A stretch of 64,000 nt of DNA from Lojkania enalia (taxonomy: Eukaryota; Ascomycota; Dothideomycetes; Pleosporales). Where the stretch lies: NCBI GenBank assembly GCA_010094045.1, contig ML986625.1, positions 204,442 to 268,441 of the forward strand. Direction: 5' to 3'. Below, piece after piece: positions 46,113 to 57,859 of the stretch. A program made the position numbers and the translations under genes. Numbering within the stretch: position 1 is the first letter of the stretch; each line of letters begins with the position of its first letter. Below the pieces are notes generated by a model. That model saw only the letters and a list, made by a program, of their open reading frames with translations. It ran no database searches and was not told the origin of the DNA.

Positions 46113-47283
46113 ATAGATGTTTTTTTCTTCATTTTGAGTTTGCGCGGGGCTGGTGATGGGGAGCTCTCAGATCCCAAGATCAGGTGCGGCAGATCGTGAC
46201 GGACGTTTTTGTGGTTGTGGTTTGTGTACCGTGTTTTTATGGGGGTGGCGTGAGGTGGGTTGTGGGCGCTTTTTGGCTCTTTGATAGCAAGCTAGATAAC
46301 AAGATACCCAATGGAGACGACGATACACGTACATGTCGAGAGACCATAGTTCTGAAGCACTCTATTCAACACGATGGATCGCGATCAGCTCATTGCGCGT
46401 GTGGAAGTGGGAATGGGTCTAGATGCTATGCTATGCTTTGTCTGAGGCTCAAGTGAACTCGGCTCCGAGACTTTACATTGATATCTTGGCGGTATAATGT
46501 CGTTATTGCGGCCGGGGCACTTGCTTTAGCCTTACTTTCACGGAGATGACGTTTGAAGTCAGGTGTTGATAATTTTTTTTTTTTTTTTTTTTTTTTTTTT
46601 GATCTGGCACGTTGTCCTGGATATTCGGATCCGGCACAGGAGATAGCGTGCATGGGCTTCAAAGCTTAGCGGAAGGGCTGTTCGCCGTCTTGGAGCTGAG
46701 CTGGAGATACTTCGCCGAAGGGACGGCGCCTCCTTTTACTGACTAAATGACAAATCGCGGAAGCACATGACGTGCATCTTGATTCCCTAGTGCTTTCTAG
46801 ACGTCTGTGGATGTTGTCTACAGCAAGTTTCCAGTCAAAGTGGTTACGCACCCGATTCAGAACGCATTCCGAAGGCAAAGAAGTGCAAGGAATATTCCTT
46901 GTGGCGATATGATTTTGGAATCATGCTAGTGCCATTTCTAGGGATCTTGGAACTCGTAATTACTCAGTGTTGTTATCACATAGAATAACTAAGATGATAT
47001 CGCGCAATGGAATCGATATGTTATTGAGGGGGGAATGTTGGCGAGCCTTTTGCGCTACTCGTCGTGAAGCCTCTTTTGTTAGTGGGATTGGGGTATCGGT
47101 TATACAATTTCTCCCTTTCAATGGCTTCGGAGCATTTGGATTAGTGGTTCTTTTCAGCTGGTTTGCAAGATTACTCGTAGACGGTGCGCTTTTAAGATTT
47201 GGGAAGCAACAGCCATGTGGAATCTTCTTTGTAGGCTAGGGTCTATGGGACTGATAGGGATATTTTGAAAGTGATGCCGGCGA
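46113..47283. other. Intergenic after MON1
   Basis: About 1.2 kb, G/T-rich at first, then AT-rich, with a T28 tract at 46573. No gene or RNA seen. Confidence 0.45.
46573..46600. repeat. T28 homopolymer tract
   Basis: 28 consecutive T, the longest A/T run in the window, about 460 bp beyond MON1. Confidence 0.95.
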
Positions 47284-50200
47284 TTTTAGTATACTAGCTC
47301 GAACCTCATGACAGAGAACGCCCTATGGTTTTAGTTGAAGCAGTGCCATATTCCAGGGAGAAAAATATTTTTGTCATTTTGGAAAGAGCTGGTAGGTTTT
47401 GGCCATGAAACCCCTTCCTCCGTTTATTATTTTGGACTAAGGAATTGCTTGTGGGCGAAGCGGGCGATTTAGATTGACACTCCAAGAACTGGCTGGAAGC
47501 ACACTGGAGGCGAAGTTTAGAAATTTTGAAAGAGCGGAAAGGAGCGGCCCATGTACAGTGGTCTTGCGGAATTCTAGACAGACACATTCAACTGTTGGCT
47601 AGTCATTTTGGTCTAGAAACTGAACATTGAGTCTGCCATACAAAGTTTTCAGAGCCGGGAAAGTTATACTAGCATGAACCATCTTTAGCTTGAGTTTTAG
47701 ATTTGGACAGACGGCGATTTCGTTTCGAGTCGATTGAGATATGACTTTGAGAGCCTCGCAGACTGAAATGAGCCAAATCCTTGTAGATAGGTCTATATCC
47801 AACTTTGGCTTTCGATTTTTAGTGTGAAAACCGCTAGTTTCTCTCATTCTGCAATTGTCTATAGCCGAAAATGCGCAACGGTTAGTTACAACTTCTTCAA
47901 CTACTTTTATCCTAGATGTAGCATTGGACCGAGTATGTTTTTAAATCAAAAAAATGATTGAACGACACATTTCATGGTAGCTCTTAGACTAGAGGGCTCC
48001 ATAACCTCGATTTATCGTGATTTCCGGGGTGTCACGCCATGTTCGATGGCGTTCTGTCATTTTAATGAACGTAATTGCTCTTTCTCGCGACTGGAACAAG
48101 AAGAGTAAGAAGGCCGCTCACCACGCTTTAGGATATCGCATTCGACGTAATTTCAAAGTTATCTTAGTATGCCAACCATTATGGCGTTTGATCATAGATT
48201 TTAGAGACAGAAGGGCTGAAACATGATTTTCCATAACCAAATCTTCTAGGCCCGGTGCTTCCGCGTGGTTTGATCTTACGGGGATTTTCAGGCATAATAA
48301 TTGACATTTTCAAAAAGCTGAATGCTTCTCTAGATGAATATAACGGCTTATAGGTTGAAAAGCGGGTAAAACACTGAAATCATAGTATGCCCATTTAACA
48401 CGATTAGATTTACACTTTGCGCTGACTCCAGTTTCATAATCACTTTTATAATTCTAGACAGAAAGATCTACCTTGATTGTGGCAGAGTTGTTATTTTAGA
48501 ATTACCGGAATGCAGATTGGATATATATTCGCATCTTTTTGCCTGAACTTGGAGCAAAGGAAGGTATAGTATCAGCTTTCAAAAATTATTTAAGATGCTT
48601 CTATTAGTAAAACCTAATAGGGCTTTTATATTGAATTCTCCGAAGAAGTTGAACACTCATTCTAGGAGGGTTTTAAAATGCGCAAAACTGAGCAACCATC
48701 TATTCCTCTTAGGAGCCTTTTTTTTAGACGGGAAGTCGTACTATAGTAGGAATGAAGGAAGACTTTTTCTAAATCATGCATTCGGATCTCTACGGTTGTT
48801 TTGGGACAAATCAGAATCGTGATTCCGACCATTTTGAATATAAGAAATGCAGACATGATGTAAATATTTTATAATTATTATTTTGTTATGGTCATATCTT
48901 GTTAAACAGAAGAACTATTAGAAACTTTAGATAGAAGCCGAGCAGCGGAAGAATCGTAGTTAGAAGGGTTTTGAATATAACCGAAACGGGATTATATCAG
49001 CTTATTGTAGCTGTGAGACTCTGATAATATACGATTATCTTGTTCTGGGGAATTTAAACCAAATGTACCACTATGTAAAGTGTTACAGAGACCAATTAAA
49101 CACTCTTCAGACCTAATACAGTAATAGCTTGACCTCTCGTTCCCTGATCGGCATTTTTAAGGAGAAAATACCTACTAGACGTCTTTCATCTCCCAATTTT
49201 TAACTACCTATATTAAATCACTCCGTATTAGCTTTGATTTTGAGACTGCATTAGAGCAGTGGATTTTCGCCGCCGTTTTTAATTTCCATGCTTAGCGGCG
49301 ACTTTTAGTCCATTTATTGGCCATGAAGTATTGAAGATTAGGGGTTTAACTTGTCAAATTTTCACTGAGATCTTGAAATCCGTTCCTAAGGCAACGATTT
49401 ACTAAATTCTAGACTGAAAAAAAAAAAAGAGTCCGGCCCCCCCCGGGGGGGGGGGGGGGGAATATTGTCATTACAATTTTGGACAAATGTTCGAGACTTT
49501 AAGTCGTAAAATTGGCCGGAGGACGTGCCGTGAGCAACTTTTTGAGAAAAGAGCGGCCGAGGAAATTATAGATTTGCGAACGAGTTATTAGGCCTCTAAT
49601 CTTCATACACTAGCTATGGGATTTAGATGTATTGAGGATTTTACTCTGAATGGGAGAATCTTTCTAAATCTTTAGGGATTTAGATGTTATATAGACTTGT
49701 TAAATTGGTGTGTGGTTGTTTTAACTAGCTGAACTATGTTGTCACTTCTGAATTTTAGACTATTAAATAGAGATGAATGACAGAAGAGCCCTGGAACTAT
49801 TTACTAAACATGTAACCTCCAGATATCCTATTTTGGGTAATAATATCTCGGAATATTAAGTATTTTCATGACTTTTTAGATTGGGACAACAACACTATCT
49901 GGAATTGTTCTCGAGAGATTTAGACATGAAATGACTTCATAATAAGTTTTGGCGGACAAGAGCTTATAACGGGTATGCATAAGTCTTGAAGGTCTTCCCT
50001 AGCTATGATACCGTTTAGAGAGATTTTTAGACCCTGTTGCAAGTTGTAGAAAATCTTATGTACGAAAATCTTGTGCATTATAGTTAAAATTTTTATAATT
50101 ACATGGGAAAAGGGGCTACATGCCCATGGTACATGGTATCAGATTCTTCTAGAAGAGCCATGGGAAGAATTAACATAAACCTCTTACCCTAGTTTAGCAA

Positions 50201-50776
50201 TAGTAGTCATAGGTCGAGGAAATTCCTACTTGTAACACTAGGAACAAACACTGGGCTTCATAGCTGCAAACCGTACCATGAAAGTGAATATATACGACTG
50301 ATTTTAGATTTGAAAGTTAGTGAGTGAATGGAAATAGATGTTATTCCTCAGCCGGCCAGTCTATGCACTTGATCGTCTCTCATTCCAATGAATGCCCACA
50401 TTTTACGCAAAGCATTCGGTTTTAAGCTTGCCATTGAAGTGGTGCTTGATGAATTTCAGTCGAACACGCTACACTCGCTAAACCGTAGATTTTAGAAAAA
50501 AACTGTGAATTGGAGCGCACTTCCCTATGGCCTAGATATTTTAGGATAGACGACAAGGTCATTCACGTGGTAATTGATCGGTTTTAGAATTATTGTTCCT
50601 CGGTATCTTATGAAAATGTCGCATTATATGGACACATCTTGTATCTTAGCGTCAGGAGGATTCCAGCTCATATAAGCGTTGCCCGTTGTGTTTCAGAACA
50701 ATAAATATAAGCTGTATTGCTAATTTAGTGTTCACCTTGCCTCAACCCATTAACTTTCTAAGCTTTCTGCTTTTAG
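47284..50776 (-). ncRNA. CTAAAA-hexamer tract 2, candidate long non-coding RNA
   Basis: About 3.5 kb of AT-rich DNA without a plausible gene. On the + strand TTTTAG (CTAAAA on the minus) starts at 47284, 47329, 47695, 47817, 48199, 48494, 48722, 49303, 49753, 49874, 50025, 50302, 50489, 50539, 50582 and 50771: 16 copies, with no exact CTAAAA found on the + strand. Near forms (ATTTAG, TTCTAG, TTTTCAG) add many more. Spacing is less regular than in tract 1. A 13-bp direct repeat GGGATTTAGATGT (49618 and 49675) and a C8-G16 run (49437) lie inside. A TATA-like box precedes it on the minus strand. Same motif, same strand bias and same length as tract 1 suggest one class. A decayed repeat is the alternative; transcription is inferred. 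Confidence 0.38.
49437..49460. repeat. C8-G16 homopolymer junction, next to A12
   Basis: Twelve A (49417-49428), a short spacer, then eight C followed by sixteen G. C8/G8 can fold on itself, and the G run can form a quadruplex. In AT-rich DNA this is striking; it may also be a sequencing or assembly artefact. Confidence 0.85.
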
Positions 50777-50880
50777 AATGACAAATTTCAAAATCATGAA
50801 GCTGAGATGTACCATTTAAGGCCGTTACAATGCATTTCCAAGTCAAGAAGTGTTAGCAAGTTCGAACTCGCTGGTCGATC

Positions 50881-50886
50881 TTTATA
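50881..50886 (-). promoter_or_regulatory. TATA-like box before the - strand CTAAAA tract
   Basis: On the minus strand AGTCTATAAAG lies here; the first CTAAAA on that strand begins 110 bp downstream, close to the 116 bp seen at tract 1. No coding frame follows. Confidence 0.4.
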
Positions 50887-51183
50887 GACTGTGCGCCAGC
50901 ACATTCACTGGGTCACTCAGTCATCATTGTCATGCTGTGACTGCTTGTTTTATGGTACGAGTAAACAGAAGCATTGGGAGTTGTTTGTAATCCACGTGAA
51001 CCAATGATTAATGGAGTGTAAGAAATACCTTGATTTCAGTTTACATGTTTGAACATTCCCCATACGCCACATAATACTCCCGCTATGCAACAAATTCCTT
51101 AACAAATTGCAACCATCCCTGCAATATATTCTCCAAACCGAATCAAAGTGGTCGAGCTAAAACCTCCATCGCTCACCCAAGAC

Positions 51184-54100
51184 TCATAAATCAACTCCAC
51201 TAGCATCCTTAACAACACTTCTCCAAACACCCTCCCAATCAGGTTTACCCCCACTGTATGTCTCTTCAAAGCCAACTATAGCCAATTGCCCCAAAAAAGG
51301 TCTGATCACTCTCTCCACCAGTTCTCTTCTTGCCATATCCGTGACATTTGCACCTTCCTCTTCCTCCAGGGCTTCGATCAGCGGATCTAGGAATAGAGTC
51401 CTCTTCACCTGCACACCAGCCGAGTTCGGAGTCGGCGAAGGCTGGCTAATAGATGGTATTGGCCTAGATGTGGGCGTTGTGGAGGACAGAACCTCTGAGA
51501 TCTCATCCGTAAGAGATAGAAAAGGTTGCGGTGTACTAGGCTTATACACCGCATCGATGGTATCGGCAAGGAACAGCCACTCCATCAGTTGGAAATCATC
51601 AGGTTCCAGGACAACCAACTGATCAAGCAATTTGCAGGCCTGGATGATCCCGAGATTGGTGTAAGATTCCTTGTTGTCTACATCTGGGAGCAGAGATGAT
51701 AGGGAAGATGTGAGTTCCCCGTTGATGATAGGCCAAATTGGTGCGAGGTGGACTGGGGAAGTCTTGAGAATTATGGACCTTAAAAGAATAAGTAATTCCG
51801 AGCGGGTGGTGCTGGAGGGCGAAGAAGCTGGTGTCGCCGTAAGCAGTTCAACAATCTTTTCTATTAGTAAGGGGATGTGAGGCGTAAATGTATCTTCGGG
51901 AGCTGCGAGCAAAAGTAAGGCTACTCGCCGCAGGGTCAATTGAGTTTTCTTATCTGCTTCATGACGGGCTGAAGCTGCACCAACACCGAACATGATGCCT
52001 GCTGTTGTTGGAGCTGAGAGGCGGGAGAGAAGTTCCGGGAGGCGGTCTTTGTCGGATTGAGTCCACTGGGCGAGGATGGGCAGCCAGGAGGACTGGAGGA
52101 GTGGAAGTGGCGTATTGAAGAATCGTGAGTCGTTGAAGGCATCGAAGACGTCCCGTTTCCAGGCTTTATTAGCCTGAGCGACACGGGTGAGCTGGAATAA
52201 GAGGTCGAGGAGGGATTTTGAGACATTTTCCGGAAATGCCTTGGCGCGGAAGGTAGGGCCAACCACGCTGGTTGATATATTGGAGACTACGTTAGCCACG
52301 CGATCAGTCTCGACAAGAATGATAGCGAGATGAGGCACGATGGAGGTCAAGATTGAGACAACATCTGCAGCTCGTTTTTGGCCGTGGCTGCCGTTGGTTG
52401 ATGTTATTGCTTTGTCGCCTGCTGTCGCCTGCGAGGCCTCTAGGAGGTTTCCCATCGACCTAGTTGTAAAAACTGCCGTCAAAATCCTCATAAAGATATC
52501 CTGGACGCTTGGTCAGCAACTAAAAAACATATCAGGAGTGAATACACACCGCTAGCTCTTTCCTCATCTTTCGCTGCTCTCCAAAGTTGGTATTATCAAC
52601 CTTTTGACCAATGACAGCTGTAAACTCTAGCAATGATGGCAAAATCTGTCGATGAGGAAGTGGGTTTGTAAGTACGTCCCGCAGAAAGACCGAACAATCA
52701 GACCATATCTCATCCATGGCGTCGTCCTCCAAAGACTGGATGTATTGGACCAAGAAACTGACCAAATCCGTGTCCACTAAATCTGAGGTCAAAGTTGACA
52801 TCCTGTGCGGATCAAGTGCATGCGGATTGGTTCGACTGTAGATAGCATTGAAAATAGCCGGAATTGTATGTTTAGGCTTAGATCCATTCAAAACATTTAG
52901 TAGGCCCATGATCGCCGTTGCGTGTATGTCGTCTTTGGTAGCTTGCGTCCAGAGGACGACCAATGTTTCCAAACACTCCAAGGCTTCTGCGGCAAATAGG
53001 TGCTCCAAGATGCGCCGAGCCCGGTTGCGCATGCGAAGCGACGTATATCCGAATGAAGCCATCGATGATGGATCCTGACGGCCATCAAGATTATATCCTC
53101 CCCAAGACCAGATCGCAAAACATATCCGAACTGTATCCTGGAAGCATAGCAGGACCGTCAGCCTAGTATTAGCAGTCGGTATACGCGTCTGATTCGCCTC
53201 CGAGGAGAAGACTCCAGAAACCATATTGCCGAAGAATCCCTGGGGCTGCTCAGGAGATTTGTTCGCTGCGCTCTTCGACTCTTGTTCTACCAGTCGATCA
53301 TGCGCCTTCGCTAAAATCTGTTCAAGCCCATTGATCAGAGATATCAAAGTCGACTCAGGCGCCGTCTCAGTTATGGGACCGGAGGTATTAAAGGTGGTCT
53401 TGAGTTGCGCGAAGGTTGAGTTGATTTGCTGGCAAAATGTCTCAACAAGGGGTAGGAGATTTTGAAAGATTGTATTAGAAAACAGCGGGAGGACTTCGAC
53501 AAGGAAATGCACCCAATCATCGAGACTGAGACGGCTAGTAGGGGACGAGAATCCGTACTTAAGGCACTCTACTAATTGTGGCGGGGGTGGCACCGGCGGC
53601 AGAATTACCTCCTCAGAATCTCTGTTCATAGCTAGAGATAGTCTTGACCTAGAACCGGATGGAGTATGTCCTTTATGCTCTATAGCTCGTTCTTCCGCTG
53701 GACGAGTAACACGTAATCTCAGAGCCGAAAGAATGGCCTCGAGTAATGGACTCTGTAATGATGGGCTGGCAGTTCTAAGTTTTGCCATTAACGGAACTTC
53801 GAGTTCTAGGTCTCTCAAAGAGGTAGCAAAAGGGCTCTGGTAGACAAGATAAATGATTGTAACCGCAGTTTGGTGGAGATCTTGTAGATGGCCCAACTCG
53901 ATCTCTCTGTTTGCATTCGAATTGATTGAAAGAGCTTTCAAGCAGGTTCGTACCATCCATTCTTGGAGAGATGGCTTCGTCGAAGCCTGCTCGATCGACT
54001 GGGGAGCACGCTCCTCAGCGAGAGTGGCCCAGGTGTAGTGAGATGGTCGCTTGAGGATGTATAAAAGGTGTTTTAGATAGTAGAGACATTCCTTTGTATC

Positions 54101-57003
54101 ATCTATCTCTCTGGAATGACGAGCCTCCGGAGCCTTGTCTGGAGACAAGTTTTCATTGGTCGCTAGGCAGTGGAGATATTGTAGATGAATAGCAAGGACA
54201 TCGAAGACTTTGTTTAAGGTAGGAAGATCTTGCAACCAACCTTTTACAAATGCGAAGAGCTCCGTCCCTTCTAAGGCGAGATAATCCAGAAGTAGTAGCA
54301 GTGGTCTCGCCAATACGGCCTGAATGCCGCTCTCCGTGTCGAGGGTTGGAGGTAGAACAACTCCGCTAGACCGCCGTGATATACCACCCCTTTTCTCAAT
54401 CTGGAGACTGTATTCATGCATGGTATGCGTCCAAAGAATCGCAAATCGTTGGCCGGTATCGGAACAGTCACGCAAAGGTAACTTTGAGGTTGAAGTGGTT
54501 TGATCGACGATCAATGAGGAAAGCGCGGCTTCCACCATGCGATTTGACGAAGATATGATGTGTAGTTGTAGTAAGCATCGAACAGCTTCTACATGATATT
54601 TTGGAATAAGTGGTGATAGGTAAACCCAAAGATGTGAAACTAGAGGATTCATAATTTCGGAGAGTTGCGACGAATCAAAGTATGGATAGTTTGACTTGGC
54701 TGTCTGCAGCGCTGATAGGACTGTAGTTATGGCAAAAAGATGCGGAAAAGGTAGCTGCGCTTTGGCGTTCTTGGATACAAGAACCTGATTGAAGATAGCT
54801 AAGGGATCTAACTCTTCCAGGACCTTGCAGGTTTGTATCTTGATAATAAGGTTCGACAGAATCCTGGACGACATTTCCGACGAGATGGGTTGTAAGTTGG
54901 TCTGAATTGAGGCCGAGAACATACGGGATGATTCGCGTAGAACGAATTGACCGAGCTCTGTTGCGGTGAACGGCGGATCAGAGAAATCCAGGTTTCCTTG
55001 GGAACCCTCGTAAAAGGCTCTAATCCTTTGGAAGACTACCTCTCTTGAGACTTTAGCGGCTTTGCTGTCGTCTTTCTCACTGTTGCCCTCGTTTCTTAGT
55101 GCTCTACCCGGTACAACTTGAACAAGAGAATCCGTAATCTCATAAGCAAGATCAAGGATATCTTTCTGTAACGAAGTTCCCCTGTCGAAGGATGTGTTGA
55201 GTGTGGTGAGCACCGAGAGGATCATCAAGGGCATATGGTGAAGCAGCATTTCCTCATCCTTCAAATTGAAGTGTCCAAGGATAAACTTCGCCAATTTAAT
55301 TTTCCGCATAGCCTCATCTCCACCCGTTGTGTCCGTTTCTAGGGATGATGTAACTAGCTGTATGAGTTTTCCCCATATAAGGCCACTTTCCACGCCATCA
55401 AAGAAGATACTAGCACTCTTCATGACTTCATCCACCTGCTCTTTTGTAGCAATCTCACTGTATGACTGTATACTTTGAAGAGCAGGAAGAAAGACTTCGG
55501 GGACGATCAAGCCTCCCACCTCCCAACGGTCCATAAGAGAAAGACAAAGTCGAAAGGGTCTGGCTCGATCCGCAGGAATGGTACTAGGTCGATTAATCAG
55601 TCTCATTGTACTACTTGCCAACGCTCGAAGTCCGTATTCTGAGAAGTATGCCGCGTGATGTGTCGACGAGTCTAACCCAGAGGCTTTCGAGTCCTGTGTT
55701 GGGGAAGCCACAGAATCACCAGCCTCTACTCCGGCAGGTGGTTCAGGTCCAAGAAACCATGCCCATAATCTACGATTGAGGCTCATGTCTCTTCGAGACA
55801 CGACACTAGCGGCCGCAGCAACTACACGTTCGAGATCGTCTTTGCTGGTTCGTTGTTGCAGGACAGGAGAGTCTAGGGGCAAATGGCTAACGAGAAGATC
55901 TAAAAATCCGCGCTGTATGAGAAGTTGGGCATCTGATAAACCTGCTTCGAAGCAGCGGATGAGGAGTCCAGGCTCTGGTGATATTGCGGCCTCAGCTTCT
56001 GCAGATAACGTCTCTAACGATGCTGGTTTCTCGGCCATGATTGAGCCGCGACTATTAGGAATTCCGAATTTAGGTAGACGGCGCACAAGAAACGCGAGAG
56101 CACCCTGTCGTCTCGACGCATTTGTAATAGTGGCTAAGAAGAAGCATTGCCAGAAGTGCGATGATTCACCCTCGGTTTTCGCGTCAACTGTTTCATCAGA
56201 GTGATTCTTGACGGATTCGCGGAGCTTATCAAGCGCCGAAACCATGCGCTCAAAATCTTCACTTGTCTCTTCTTCCAGTGCTGGGAGCAGACAGAGAATG
56301 AGGGCTTTCAAGGCCGGTCGGAGCGCGGCTCCGTCTAGCTCTAGGATGTAGCTCTCGAAGACTGAGAGGAATAATGGGCGGACCGACAAAGATGCAAAAG
56401 ACAGTACAGAGGCTAGGCCAGGAAAATAAAGATGAAGGTCACGAGCAAGTGCATCTTTCTGAAGCATGGTCAGCTTCTTAGGCAATATATTGTGCGTATA
56501 AGTTCTACATACACCAATTAGGGAAAATATATAGCCATAGACTTCAAGAGCCTTCTGATGCACACCGGAGGGTAACGCCGGGTTCAGACATTGTGCCAAT
56601 CGGAGTGCGACGGTCTCGCTGTGTGGGATGGCTGGCGTTTCGGCGGGGTGTGCCTGAAGAGCCTAACATGATACCGACATGAGCTTATGCTATTCCGCAA
56701 CGGGAATCTGGGAGATTTAACCTTCAACAACCGTCCCAAGAAAGATATATAATCTGCCCATTCCTGCTGTGCAGTGTCCCAGAGGGCGAGGGCTCGTTCA
56801 ACGGTGGCAGCATATCGTCGGTATCCTTTATCCTTCTTGAACAAGGCTGCAGAATGACTGCGTTAGAAATTCACGAGCCATAGAGACACGCTTGGAGACA
56901 TACTCTCTTCAGCGGTGTTGCGCGCTGCTCTAGGCGACGGTGAAGAGCGCCCAGAGCCAGTTGGAGAGAATATCTGCAGGTTGGCAGAGGGTTCAAGAGC
57001 CAT
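51184..57003 (-). CDS. DOP1: Dopey-family protein Dop1/DopA
   Basis: Five exons: 57003-56904, 56846-56722, 56662-56513, 56458-52550 and 52500-51184, giving 1866 residues, close to the ~1850 usual for fungal DopA. The N-terminus has the Dopey signature KGYRRYAATVERALALWDTA, then WADYISFLGRLLKALQAHP and CLNPALPSGVHQKALEVYGY, and FPGLASVLSFASLSVRPLFL. The rest is largely helical repeats, with a Leu-rich conserved C-terminus. Intron 3 (56512-56459, gtatgt..tcag, branch CTGAC) is 54 nt without a stop, so an unspliced reading stays open and would insert 18 residues between LIG and KDALARDL. Dop1 partners with Mon2 at the trans-Golgi and endosomes in membrane traffic, including traffic to and from the TGN; dopA mutants of Aspergillus have altered development. 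It is divergent from a small membrane-protein gene, 285 bp between starts. Confidence 0.95.
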
Positions 57004-57288
57004 TCTGGACCTGGAGGTATAAGAAGAGTCGGTCGGGTGGATATGAGTCGTAGGACATGCTTATTCGAGCCGAGTATGGAGTAATTACGGTTCCGCCTAC
57101 AGTGTAGCTATGCAAAGACGCGACGCCAGTGACTGCCAACTTCGGCTTTACGTTGTTCCGATTCACATGCCATGCCGCGAATAGTAGGGACGAGCAACCA
57201 CACCACCCGGTACATTCCTTAAGATACGGCCCGACTCTGCGAAACAAAGTTCCCTGAAACTCTCATACTTGAACATGCGAAGGCGGCG
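57004..57288. promoter_or_regulatory. Bidirectional promoter of DOP1 and the small membrane-protein gene
   Basis: 285 bp separate the two start codons. No distinct element is seen. Confidence 0.5.
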
Positions 57289-57859
57289 ATGAGTGCATCA
57301 TTCTCGGTATACTGCATTACGATCTTTGTTCGCCCCACCATAACTGATGATAACAGGCCTCCGAAGGTCCACCGCCGCCACCGATAGGCCAGCAATCTCC
57401 TATATACTTCCCTCCTCCGCCGGAGGAGTCGCCGCCCTCTTATTACGATGCTACCCATTCTTCCTCCTCCCCTCTTCTCGTCGGACCGCCACCCAATTAC
57501 GGGACGTATAGAGACGTAGATGAATCGTCCAGCACGAGCAGCGTCATTGAAGAAACAACCAGGTCCCTTCCGGAATGGGTTGGCCAAATACTGGTCGTCC
57601 TAGTATTTTTGAGTATGAAATATTCCAATATCCTCTCGGGCTTCTACCTATTATAGTCTTGGAGCAACTACAAAGCTGCTATTTTATGCTGGCCCAGGCT
57701 GCTTGGATACGGTGGTGGGAAATGGCTTCCGTAGGAGGCAATAGCCCAAAACGATTTTTTCATCTTGCCTCTATGAGTCCTGCTAATTTTATAATTACTA
57801 TAGCTATATTGTACGGATTCTGGAGGCTTGTCAACGATCCTGACAGCTTCCCTAGTTGA
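57289..57859 (+). CDS. Small Pro-rich two-segment membrane protein, unknown
   Basis: Three exons, 57289-57306 (18 nt), 57357-57612 and 57657-57859, with introns of 50 nt (gtatac..acag) and 44 nt (gtatga..atag), give 158 residues. The start MSASFS joins ASEGPPPPPIGQQ; residues up to ~80 are Pro/Ser/Tyr-rich (IYFPPPPEESPPSYYD), with a PPxY-like SPPSYYD that could bind WW domains. Two hydrophobic segments follow: WVGQILVVLVFLILEQL at about 96-112 and NFIITIAILYGFWRLV near the end. I do not recognise the family. The model depends on a six-codon first exon, whose phase fits but which is weakly supported alone; the rest of the frame is good. Its position opposite DOP1 hints at shared expression only. 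Confidence 0.6.

Noticed and set aside
50851..50875. GTTCGAACTC resembling a tRNA B box
   Set aside because: No A box at the right distance and no cloverleaf could be drawn.
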